Assembly: GCA_902826065.1 (NCBI GenBank) | Contig: CADEDM010000019.1 | Span: forward strand, 1 to 42,139 | Direction: 5' to 3' | DNA length: 42,139 nucleotides | Source: an uncultured Acidobacteriota bacterium | GTDB lineage: Bacteria > Acidobacteriota > Vicinamibacteria > Vicinamibacterales > UBA2999 | Shown here: positions 23,835 through 30,895 of the stretch, in pieces | How positions within the stretch are numbered: position 1 is the stretch's first letter | Layout: each line of letters starts with the position of its first letter | Notes under the pieces: model-generated | What the model was told of the DNA's origin: nothing | What the model saw: only the letters and a program-made list of their open reading frames with translations | Databases searched by the model: none | Translations under genes and position numbers: made by a program

Positions 23835-24749
23835 TCAGCCCATCTTCGCCAGCTCGTCGTAGGCGATCGTCAGCGCCAGGCCGAGCCGCGCCTTGGTGCC
23901 GCCGAAGTGCTCGAACTTCGGCAGCACTTCGACCTTCGCCAGATCGTCCTTGGTCTTCCCTTGCTTCCGCGCGGTACGCGCCATCTCGACGACGGCCGTG
24001 AAGTAGTCGCGCTGGTAGTGGAGGTCGCTGCGCGTGCCGATGAACGGGTGGCCGGCTTCGGCGTGGCCGAAGACATAGAGCGCGTCTGCGGGAAACCCGC
24101 TGGCCATCTTCTCGAGAACCAGCATCCAGCCGTGCACGGTGCCACCGGCCGGCGCGTCGCAGTTCGGATAGCCGCGGTTGTTCAGCAGGTCGCCGAGGTG
24201 GACGATGTTGGCCTGCTGGAAGTGGATCGAGACGTCGCCGCCGGTATGGGCCGGACCCCAGTGCTTCGCGGCAATCGTCTCGTCGCCGATCTTCACGCTC
24301 CAGGTGTCGGGGAAGGTGACGTCGGGCAGCGTCGTCGGCGCCTTGGCACGCTCGGCCTGCACCTTCTGGTTCTCGCTCGAGCGGACGTGCGCGACGATCT
24401 GCTTCACCGCCGGCCGCAGCACGCCGTTGCCGCCGGTGTGATCGGGGTGGTGATGGCTGTTGAGCAGCACGTCGATCTGGCGCTGGCTGCGTTCCTTGAT
24501 GCCGGCGAGCAGGTTCGGCGCAGTGTCGGCGAACTGCGTGTCGACGACCAGCAGGCCGTCGCCGCTGACCAGCCAGCCGATGGTGCCGCCACGCTGGTTG
24601 AAGATGCCGACGTTGCGACGCAGCGGCGTGAACACGGCCGGCGCCGGCGGCGCAGCCGGCTGCTGCCGGGCCGCGAGCGTAGTGGGAATGGCACCGGCCA
24701 CTGCGGCCAGCGTGGAAGCCTTGACGAATCCGCGACGATTCACACCCAT
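23835..24749 (-). CDS. Tat-exported metallo-beta-lactamase-fold hydrolase
   Basis: A 304-residue metallohydrolase. The N-terminus MGVNRRGFVKAS carries a twin-arginine signal, then a hydrophobic stretch to about residue 28, so it is probably folded in the cytoplasm and exported. The zinc motif is LLNSHHHPDHTGG (HxHxDH, near residue 100). Further ligands are likely in AHTGGD (near 170), IVHLGD (near 185) and FGHAEAG (near 229). The substrate is unknown; fold relatives include glyoxalase II and lactonases as well as beta-lactamases. ATG 24749 is chosen because the Tat motif starts there and GGGGGA precedes it. It has a proper leader, unlike several neighbours. Confidence 0.87.
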   Translation of the reverse strand: MGVNRRGFVKASTLAAVAGAIPTTLAARQQPAAPPAPAVFTPLRRNVGIFNQRGGTIGWLVSGDGLLVVDTQFADTAPNLLAGIKERSQRQIDVLLNSHHHPDHTGGNGVLRPAVKQIVAHVRSSENQKVQAERAKAPTTLPDVTFPDTWSVKIGDETIAAKHWGPAHTGGDVSIHFQQANIVHLGDLLNNRGYPNCDAPAGGTVHGWMLVLEKMASGFPADALYVFGHAEAGHPFIGTRSDLHYQRDYFTAVVEMARTARKQGKTKDDLAKVEVLPKFEHFGGTKARLGLALTIAYDELAKMG

Positions 24750-24753
24750 GCGG

Positions 24754-24803
24754 TCCCCCGTTCGTGCGGCGCCGCACGGCGGCGCGTACCGCCGCGGATT
24801 ATA
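24754..24803 (-). promoter_or_regulatory. promoter and structured leader of the Tat-exported hydrolase gene
   Basis: A consensus TATAAT (24803-24798, minus strand) predicts transcription from about 24791. The roughly 40-base leader contains a perfect 16-bp palindrome (CGTGCGGC/GCCGCACG, 24763-24778), then GGGGGA (24759-24754) four bases before the ATG. The palindrome ends three bases before the ribosome-binding site, so it could act as an operator or as an RNA hairpin near the start. The remaining bases to the next gene (24804-24865) hold nothing I can name. Confidence 0.5.
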
Positions 24804-24865
24804 CGGCCGGATTGACCGGCTCGGCATCCGTGGCGGCGGGCGATCTCAGGTCCAGCCGCTCGCCG

Positions 24866-25561
24866 TCAGTCTTCCTTCCAGGGATTCGTCGCGAAGATCG
24901 CCACCTCGGGCCACAGCACCCGCTGCGGCAGGTCGAGGGCGGCGAAGATCGTCGCCGCGATGTCAGCAGCGTAGAGCTTGTTGGGGTTGTTGCGGCCGCG
25001 GCGGCCGCCAAAGTTCGTCTGCACCTCGGACGGGCAGACGCACGTCACACGGATGCCGTGCGGCCTGAGTTCGGCCTGCCAGCACTGGCTGATGCCGCGC
25101 ACCGCCCATTTGCTCGCCGCGTAGGCGGTGGCCGTCGCCGCGCCCTTCATGCCCGACGTCGAGGCGATGTTCACGATGTCGCCGGCCTGCTGGTCCTTCA
25201 ACAACGGCACGACGCGATTGGTGAGGTCGACGAGCCCGAAGACGTTGGTTTCGAACATCGCCCGCATCTGGTCGACGTCGAGCGCGCCGATCTCGCCGCG
25301 ATACGCGTAACCGGCGTTGTTCACGAGCACGTCCACGCCGCCCATCCGTTCGACCGCCTCGTCGAGCGTGCGCTGATTGTCGGCGCCGACGCCGACGTCG
25401 GCCCGCACGCCGAAGGCGCCGGTATCGCGTGCCAGCGCGTCGATGGCCGCCTGGTCGCGACCGGTGAACACGACGGTGTGCCCGGCGGTAGACGCCTGGG
25501 TGACCAGCGCGGCGCCGATGCCCTGGCTACCGCCGGTGATGAGGAATCGCTTGGAAGACAT
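24866..25561 (-). CDS. short-chain dehydrogenase/reductase
   Basis: A 231-residue classical SDR oxidoreductase. The dinucleotide loop is TGGSQGIG (near residue 9), NNAG is near 82, and the catalytic set is a serine in IASTSG with YAASK (Tyr and Lys near 147-151). The GRD in FTGRDQ suggests NADP(H) preference. The substrate is unknown. The ATG at 25561 follows a TATAGT hexamer by exactly six bases, within a palindrome shared with the divergent glutaredoxin-like gene, so the two are probably expressed together. Confidence 0.88.
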   Translation of the reverse strand: MSSKRFLITGGSQGIGAALVTQASTAGHTVVFTGRDQAAIDALARDTGAFGVRADVGVGADNQRTLDEAVERMGGVDVLVNNAGYAYRGEIGALDVDQMRAMFETNVFGLVDLTNRVVPLLKDQQAGDIVNIASTSGMKGAATATAYAASKWAVRGISQCWQAELRPHGIRVTCVCPSEVQTNFGGRRGRNNPNKLYAADIAATIFAALDLPQRVLWPEVAIFATNPWKED

Positions 25562-25567
25562 GCTGGC

Positions 25568-25575
25568 ACTATAGT
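25568..25575. promoter_or_regulatory. palindromic bidirectional -10 element ACTATAGT
   Basis: ACTATAGT is its own reverse complement. On the plus strand TATAGT (25570-25575) is followed by six bases and GTG 25582. On the minus strand TATAGT (25573-25568) is followed by six bases and ATG 25561. Both genes would be leaderless and start from overlapping -10 elements. No -35 is evident on either side. The sequence symmetry is directly visible; promoter function is inferred. Confidence 0.65.
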
Positions 25576-25581
25576 TCTGCC

Positions 25582-25836
25582 GTGACCGATGCGCGCGTGG
25601 TGCTCTACACGAAGCCGGGCTGCCACCTGTGCGACGACATGCGTGACCTGCTGCAAGCGGCGCTCCGCGCCACCGGTGTCGTGGTGGCCGAACGCAACAT
25701 CGCGCAGAGCCTCGACGATTTCGAGCACTACAAGCACGACATCCCGGTGCTCGTCATCGACGGCCGGGAGATCGCGCGTCACCGCATTTCGGACGCCGCG
25801 CTCGACGCGGCGCTTCGCCACGCCGGCCTGCGCTAG
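25582..25836 (+). CDS. glutaredoxin-like thioredoxin-fold protein
   Basis: An 84-residue thioredoxin-fold protein. The redox motif is KPGCHLCDD (CxxC near residues 14-17), and a cis-proline lies in IPVLVIDG (near 59). It belongs to the short glutaredoxin-like group. Start is GTG 25582, six bases after TATAGT, with no Shine-Dalgarno sequence. It diverges from an SDR gene and is convergent with the TIGR01777 gene (10-bp gap). A role in thiol redox balance is the likely but unproven function. Confidence 0.85.
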   Translation: MTDARVVLYTKPGCHLCDDMRDLLQAALRATGVVVAERNIAQSLDDFEHYKHDIPVLVIDGREIARHRISDAALDAALRHAGLR

Positions 25837-25846
25837 CGGGTCGCGG

Positions 25847-26812
25847 TCAGGCCGCCGCCGGACGCCGGCGCGCGCGCCACTCGTCGCACAACGCCTGCGC
25901 GGCCTCGGGCCAGTGCGGATGGCGGAAGCGGAAGCCGCTGTCGAGCAGCCTGGCCGGCACGACGCGACGGCTCTTGAGCATCAGCTCGGTTTCCGAGCGC
26001 ATCAGCCACGCGCCGAGCTCGAGCAGACAGGGGCCAGCCGGCAGGCCGACCGGCACGCCGGCGGCGACGCGCAGGGCGTGCATGAAATGCGCGTTCGGTA
26101 GCGGATTCGGCGCGGCGATGTTGACGACACCGGTGAGATCGGGCCGCGCGATCAGCCATCGCACCGCGGCGACGAAGTCCTCGTGGTGCACCCACGAGAG
26201 GTACTGCCGGCCGTCCGAGGCGCGTCCGCCGAGTCCGTGCCGCACCAGGCCGAGCAGCGTGTCGAAGATGCCTTCGGGATCGGGACTGAGTGTGATCGCC
26301 GAGCGCATTGCCACCTTGCGTGTCCCCGGTGTTGCTGCCGCGTCCAAGGCCGCCTCCCAGGCCCGGGCGACCTCGATGCTGAACGACCACGATGGCGGCG
26401 CGTGTCCTTCCTGTCCGCCGAGGCGGCCGGTGTACTCGTCGTTGGCGCGGTCGAACGAATGCGCGTAGATGGTCGCCGTGCTCGCTTGCAGCCACGTGCG
26501 TGGCGGAGTGGCCGCCGCCGCGATGGCGCGGCCCACGGCCTCGGTCGAGCGTACGCGCGACTCGAGGATCTCCTGCCGGTTCGCGGCGGTGTAGCGGCAG
26601 TTGACACTGCGGCCGGTGAGATTGACGACGACATCGGCGCCGTCGAGTTCGCGCATCCACGGGCCGTCCGACACGCCGTCCCAGGCGACCACCCGCCACG
26701 GCGCGGGAACCGGCCGCCGGCTCAGCACCACGACGTCGTCTCCGGCGGCGTGGAACGCGCGCGCCAGCAGCATGCCGACCTGTCCGGATCCGCCAGGCAT
26801 CACGATTCTCAT
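25847..26812 (-). CDS. TIGR01777-family NAD(P)-binding epimerase-like protein
   Basis: A 321-residue extended SDR of the YfcH/SULA-like (TIGR01777) group. It has the dinucleotide loop MPGGSGQVG (near residue 5), VVNLTGRSV (near 63), SRVRSTEAVG (near 87), STATIYAH (near 110), LSWVHHEDFV (near 207) and a C-terminal domain with SRRVVPARLL (DUF1731-like) near 282. The function of the family is unknown. The ATG at 26812 overlaps the DCC gene's stop by 4 bp (ATGA), so the two form an operon controlled from the TetR operator at 27296-27323. Confidence 0.88.
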   Translation of the reverse strand: MRIVMPGGSGQVGMLLARAFHAAGDDVVVLSRRPVPAPWRVVAWDGVSDGPWMRELDGADVVVNLTGRSVNCRYTAANRQEILESRVRSTEAVGRAIAAAATPPRTWLQASTATIYAHSFDRANDEYTGRLGGQEGHAPPSWSFSIEVARAWEAALDAAATPGTRKVAMRSAITLSPDPEGIFDTLLGLVRHGLGGRASDGRQYLSWVHHEDFVAAVRWLIARPDLTGVVNIAAPNPLPNAHFMHALRVAAGVPVGLPAGPCLLELGAWLMRSETELMLKSRRVVPARLLDSGFRFRHPHWPEAAQALCDEWRARRRPAAA

Positions 26813-27291
26813 GTCGGTTCCTCCTCGATGAAGCGACGTCGCGCCTCGGGCGATGGGACGAGGCACTGTTCGCCCGGACCGAACGCCCCGTGCCGATGCC
26901 GAGCGACCACGTCGTAACCGAAGTCGCGGAGCCCCCGTGGAAGGACCCGGAGCCACGACGCTGTCCGCCACGCGCCCGACAGTCGGCCGGCGATGAACGT
27001 CGCGGCGTCGCTCTTCGTGAACACCGGCGTGCGGCGGTCGCGGTAGTGCGGCACGACGTAGAGCGTGGAGTGGACCTCGGGATCGCCACCGGCGCGCGCT
27101 GCCACCGCCCGGCCGAGGGGGCTTTGCAGGCGGGCGAAATGGAAGTGGCCGGCCGGGTCGTGCTCGAGCACGAACTGCACGAGACGGCTGCACATCCCGC
27201 AGTCGCCGTCGTAGAGCACGAGATGCGGCCCCGCGCCGGGCTGGTCTCGGGTATCGGCGTCGCCGGGCAGTTGCGCTTTCCCGAAGGCCAT
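26809..27291 (-). CDS. DCC-family thiol-disulfide oxidoreductase-like protein (DUF393)
   Basis: A 160-residue protein with the family signature LVLYDGDCGMCSRLVQF (DGDCxxC, near residues 28-34). The rest is an alpha/beta domain with FARLQSPLGR and FTKSDAATFI, also typical. Start is ATG 27291, next to an AT-rich promoter with TTGACA (27328-27323) and ATTAAT (27304-27299), the latter seven bases from the ATG, so the mRNA would be nearly leaderless. It shares the operator with the divergent tetR gene and is coupled to the TIGR01777 gene. Family members are often encoded with stress and light-response enzymes; the substrate is unknown. Confidence 0.87.
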   Translation of the reverse strand: MAFGKAQLPGDADTRDQPGAGPHLVLYDGDCGMCSRLVQFVLEHDPAGHFHFARLQSPLGRAVAARAGGDPEVHSTLYVVPHYRDRRTPVFTKSDAATFIAGRLSGAWRTASWLRVLPRGLRDFGYDVVARHRHGAFGPGEQCLVPSPEARRRFIEEEPT

Positions 27292-27328
27292 GTCTATTAT
27301 TAATGAACATGTTCATCAATAATGTCAA
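27289..27328. promoter_or_regulatory. TetR operator with divergent promoters
   Basis: A 28-bp inverted repeat at 27296-27323 has arms matching at 13 of 14 positions around the perfect core ATGAACATGTTCAT. It is strikingly AT-rich in GC-rich DNA. It overlaps the minus promoter of the DCC gene (TTGACA 27328-27323, ATTAAT 27304-27299) and the plus promoter of tetR (TTGCGC 27271-27276, TATTAT 27295-27300), and covers the first tetR codons. The adjacent TetR protein very likely represses both directions here. Confidence 0.75.
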
Positions 27329-28019
27329 GCGGCGGACCCGCGGACGTCCGGCCGGCCCGACGCCGCAGAGCGCCGAAACCCGCCAGCGGCTGTACGACAC
27401 GGCGTTGCGCCTGGTAGCCGAACGGGGCTACGAGTCGACGACGCTGCGGGACATCGCGGCCGCCGCGGGGGTCAGCGTGGGCCTGCTCTACCGCTACTTC
27501 CCCACGAAGCACGCCGTGCTGCTGGCGCTCTACGACGACCTGTCGGCCGACTTCGCGCGCGCGGCCACGACCCTGCCCCAGGGCCGCTGGCGCGACCGCG
27601 CCATCGTGGCACTGCGCGCCAGTCTGCAGACGCTCGGGCCGCACCGCGTCGCCCTGCAGGGCCTGACCCCGGTGCTGGTCGGCGACCCGGTCGATGGCGT
27701 GTTCGCGCCGGCGACCGCCTTCTCGCGCACCCGTGTCCAGGAGGTCTTCAATCGAGCGGTGTCTGGCGCGACCGACTCGCCAAGGGAGCCCGCCGCCAGC
27801 GCGCTGGGCCACGTGCTGTACCTCGCGCACCTCGGCGTGCTCTTGTGGTGGCTGCTGGATCGCTCGGCCCGCCAGCGCGCCACCACCGCCCTCGTCGACC
27901 TGATGGCACAGCTGCTGCCGTCGATCGCGCTGGCGCTGCGCCTGCCGGCGGTGCGCAACTTCGTCGTCCGCTTCGATGCCCTGATGCGCGAGGCCCTCGT
28001 CGCCGACGGCCGGGCCTAG
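27303..28019 (+). CDS. TetR-family transcriptional regulator
   Basis: A 238-residue repressor. Residues about 25-70 form the DNA-binding domain with LRLVAERGYESTTLRDIA, AAGVSVGLLYRYF and TKHAVLLAL. The C-terminal half is an all-helical ligand-binding and dimerisation domain with a hydrophobic helix (VLYLAHLGVLLWWLL). The ligand is unknown. The ATG at 27303 is the longest start; the ATG at 27309 lies eight bases after TATTAT and may be used. The start lies inside its own operator. The DUF1990 gene begins 2 bp after the stop, so it is in the regulator's operon. Confidence 0.9.
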   Translation: MNMFINNVKRRTRGRPAGPTPQSAETRQRLYDTALRLVAERGYESTTLRDIAAAAGVSVGLLYRYFPTKHAVLLALYDDLSADFARAATTLPQGRWRDRAIVALRASLQTLGPHRVALQGLTPVLVGDPVDGVFAPATAFSRTRVQEVFNRAVSGATDSPREPAASALGHVLYLAHLGVLLWWLLDRSARQRATTALVDLMAQLLPSIALALRLPAVRNFVVRFDALMREALVADGRA

Positions 28020-28021
28020 CG

Positions 28022-28591
28022 ATGTTCTTCCCCACCCGCCCGTCGCCGGCCGCCATCGCGCGCTTCCTCGACGCGTCCTCGAGGCTGCCGTTGTCATACG
28101 CGCCAGTCGGCGTGCTCAATACGATCGACGCGACGCGCCTCGATGTCGCGAGCGTGCCGCTCGGCCACGGCGTCGAGGTCTATGACCGCGCAAGACGCGC
28201 ACTCGACGCGTGGCGGCAGTTCGACATGGACTGGGTGCAGGTCTGGCCGCCCATGGCGTCGACCGACGTCGGCACGGTCGTCGCTGTCCAGGTCCGCCAT
28301 CTCGGCTTCTGGTCGCTGAACGGCTGCCGCGTCGTCTATCACTGCGGCGGCCAGCACGACGCGCGGCACGGCTACGCGTACGGCACGTTGCCCAACCACG
28401 CCGAGGCGGGCGAAGAGACATTCGAAGTGGCGTTCGATCCGGCAACCCTGGCCGTGACGTATCACCTCCGGGCGACGTCGTGGCCTTACGCGCTGCTGGC
28501 CACGCTCGGCCAACCGTTCGTGCGGCGGCTGCAGGCGAGGTTCCGTCGCGACTCGGGCCGCGCCATGCAGCGCGCGGTGCAGATGGGCTGA
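28022..28591 (+). CDS. DUF1990 family protein
   Basis: A 189-residue protein with DUF1990 features: GHGVEVYDRARRAL (near residue 42), a central VVAVQVRHLGFWSLNGCRVVYHC, then YAYGTLPNHAEAGEETFEV (near 120) and a C-terminal RRDSGRAMQRAV. The fold is thought to be START-like and lipid-binding; no reaction is known. There are no membrane segments. It follows tetR by 2 bp, which places it under TetR control together with the divergent DCC and TIGR01777 genes. In other bacteria DUF1990, DCC, TIGR01777 and DUF2867-type genes recur together in stress or light-response clusters, a parallel worth noting though no photolyase is seen here. Confidence 0.85.
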   Translation: MFFPTRPSPAAIARFLDASSRLPLSYAPVGVLNTIDATRLDVASVPLGHGVEVYDRARRALDAWRQFDMDWVQVWPPMASTDVGTVVAVQVRHLGFWSLNGCRVVYHCGGQHDARHGYAYGTLPNHAEAGEETFEVAFDPATLAVTYHLRATSWPYALLATLGQPFVRRLQARFRRDSGRAMQRAVQMG

Positions 28592-28619
28592 CCGGCGCCG
28601 CCACACCACGCCGCGGGCG

Positions 28620-28635
28620 TAGAATGCGCGCGAGG
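28620..28635 (+). promoter_or_regulatory. predicted -10 (TAGAAT) and GAGG site for the S9 peptidase gene
   Basis: TAGAAT (28620-28625) would start transcription near 28632. GAGG (28632-28635) precedes the ATG at 28641 by five bases, favouring that ATG over the in-frame GTG at 28635. Confidence 0.4.
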
Positions 28636-28640
28636 TGCCC

Positions 28641-30848
28641 ATGCCCCGCCTGCTCCGCCGTGTCGCCCTGTCGTGCCTGGTCGCGTCGGCTGTCGTGTTC
28701 ACCCCGCTGAGCCCACGGACGAAGGCGCAGGCACCGCCGCCGTTCACGCTCGAGGGCATCCTCAGCTATCCGTTCCCCGATGCGCTCATCGCCGCACCGG
28801 CCGGCAACGTCGTGGCGTGGACGTTCAACGAGCGCGGCCAGCGGAACATCTACGTCGCGGCGGCGCCCGACTTCGCGGCCCGGCGCTTGACGTCGTACCT
28901 GCGCGACGACGGGCAGGAACTGACGAGCCTGTCGTTCTCCGACGACGGCCAGTGGCTCGTCTACGTGCGCGGCGGCGCGCACGGCTCCAACTGGCCGGCG
29001 GAAGGCAACCTGCCGCCGAACCCCGCCGGCGACACCGCGCAGCCGCGGGTGCAGGTGTGGTCGGTGCCGGTCAACGGCCGCGGCGCGCCGATCCTGCTCG
29101 GCGACGGCGACGTCCCGGCCATCGCGCCGAAGACGCACCTCGTCGCCTTCGAGCGCGAGCGGCGCATCTGGACCGTGCCGATCAACGGCGCCGGCAGCCC
29201 CGAGCAGCTGTTCTTCGCGCGCGGCACCAGCCAGGCGCCCACGTGGTCACCCGACGGCGCGACACTCGCGTTCGTCTCCAACCGCGACGACCACAGCTTC
29301 ATCGGCCTGTACCGCAAGGGCGAGCCGATTCGCTACCTGGCACCATCGACCGGGCGCGATACGTCACCGGCCTGGTCGCGCGACGGAAAGGAGATCGCGT
29401 GGGTGCGGCAACCCGGCCGCGGCGGCACGCCGCGATCGCCGCTGGTCCAGGCGCCGCAGCCGTGGGCGATCTGGGTGGCGCCCGTCGATACCGCGTCGCC
29501 CGGACGCCGTCGCGAGGCCGGCGAGGCCTGGCGCAGCGGCAAGACGCTGAAGGATTCGCCGGTGCGGACCGCCGGCGCGATGCCGCTGCAGTGGGCGGCC
29601 GACGATCGGCTCGTCTTCATGTCGTATCAGGACGGGTGGCCGCACGTGTACTCGCTGCAGCATCCGGGCGAAGGCACGACGGCCACATTGCTGACGCCGG
29701 GCGCGTTCATGGTGGAACACGCGTCGCTCACGCCCGACGGCCGCACGCTGGTCTATGCGGCCAACGCCGGCGCGGACAAGGACGACATCGATCGGCGCCA
29801 CGTCTTCAAGGTCCCGGTCGACGCGGCCACGCCCGTAGCGCTGACCTCTGGCGCGAGCATGGAATGGGCGCCGGTGGTCACCTCCGATGGCGCACAGGTC
29901 GTGATGCTCGCGTCGACCGCGCAGCGCTCGCCGCTGCCCGCGGTGGTGCCGTTCTCGGGTGGCGCCTTACGCGCGCTCGCGGCCGATCGTGTGCCCGCGG
30001 ACGTGCCCACCGCAACGCTGCTCACGCCGGAGGCCGTGGTCTACAAGGCGCCCGACGGCGTCGCGGTGCACGGTCAGCTGTTCAAGACCGGCCCCGGTGA
30101 CGCGAAGCGACCGGCGCTCATCTACGTCCACGGCGGACCGCAGCGCCAGATGCTGCTCGGCTGGCACTACATGGACTACTACGCCAACGACTACGCGACG
30201 AACCAGTTCCTCGCCAGCCGCGGGTTCATCGTGCTGTCGGTGAACTACCGTCTTGGCATCGGCTACGGTCACGCCTTCCACTTCCCCGAGGGCGGCGGCG
30301 CACGCGGCGCCTCGGAATACCAGGACGTCCTGGCGGGCGCGAAGTGGCTGCAGCAGCGGGCCGATGTCGATCCCGCGCGGGTTGGCATCTGGGGCGGGTC
30401 GTACGGCGGTTACCTCACGGCGCTGGCACTGGGCCGCAATTCCGACGTCTTCGCCGCCGGCGTCGACATCCACGGCGTGCACAACTGGGATCGCTTCGGC
30501 ACGTCGGCGCCGGACCTGCGCGCAGCGTGGGAGGGCGACGGCATCACCGAAGAGGAGATGAAGAAGGCAGCGCGCACGTCGTTCCTGGCCTCGCCGGTGT
30601 CGTCGGTGGCGACGTGGAAGTCGCCGGTGCTGCTGATTCACGGCGACGACGACCGCAACGTCGAGTTCCACCAGACCGTCGATCTCAAGCAGCGCCTCGA
30701 CGACCGCGGCGTCGTGAACGAGGAACTCGTCATCCCCGACGACATCCACGGGTTCCTGCTGTACCGCACCTGGACCACGGTGACGAAGGCCGCCGGCGAC
30801 TTCCTCGAGAAGAAGCTGATGCGAACGGCGACGTCGTCGCAGCGCTGA
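28641..30848 (+). CDS. exported S9-family serine peptidase (prolyl oligopeptidase/acylaminoacyl peptidase type)
   Basis: A 735-residue peptidase, probably periplasmic. Residues 1-29 form a signal peptide (ending RTKAQ). About 40-460 form a beta-propeller with repeated TolB-like blades (LSFSDDGQWLVYVRGG, SPDGATLAFVSNRDD, SRDGKEIAWV, TPDGRTLVYAAN). The alpha/beta hydrolase domain has the nucleophile Ser587 in GIWGGSYGGY, a catalytic Asp in HGDDDRNV (near 671) and His in DDIHGFLLY (near 703). The triad is complete. A second secreted propeller gene follows 47 bp downstream. Confidence 0.9.
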   Translation: MPRLLRRVALSCLVASAVVFTPLSPRTKAQAPPPFTLEGILSYPFPDALIAAPAGNVVAWTFNERGQRNIYVAAAPDFAARRLTSYLRDDGQELTSLSFSDDGQWLVYVRGGAHGSNWPAEGNLPPNPAGDTAQPRVQVWSVPVNGRGAPILLGDGDVPAIAPKTHLVAFERERRIWTVPINGAGSPEQLFFARGTSQAPTWSPDGATLAFVSNRDDHSFIGLYRKGEPIRYLAPSTGRDTSPAWSRDGKEIAWVRQPGRGGTPRSPLVQAPQPWAIWVAPVDTASPGRRREAGEAWRSGKTLKDSPVRTAGAMPLQWAADDRLVFMSYQDGWPHVYSLQHPGEGTTATLLTPGAFMVEHASLTPDGRTLVYAANAGADKDDIDRRHVFKVPVDAATPVALTSGASMEWAPVVTSDGAQVVMLASTAQRSPLPAVVPFSGGALRALAADRVPADVPTATLLTPEAVVYKAPDGVAVHGQLFKTGPGDAKRPALIYVHGGPQRQMLLGWHYMDYYANDYATNQFLASRGFIVLSVNYRLGIGYGHAFHFPEGGGARGASEYQDVLAGAKWLQQRADVDPARVGIWGGSYGGYLTALALGRNSDVFAAGVDIHGVHNWDRFGTSAPDLRAAWEGDGITEEEMKKAARTSFLASPVSSVATWKSPVLLIHGDDDRNVEFHQTVDLKQRLDDRGVVNEELVIPDDIHGFLLYRTWTTVTKAAGDFLEKKLMRTATSSQR

Positions 30849-30895
30849 TGGCGCGGCCGGACGCCAGCCCGGCCGTTCGTGCCACAATGCGCGGC

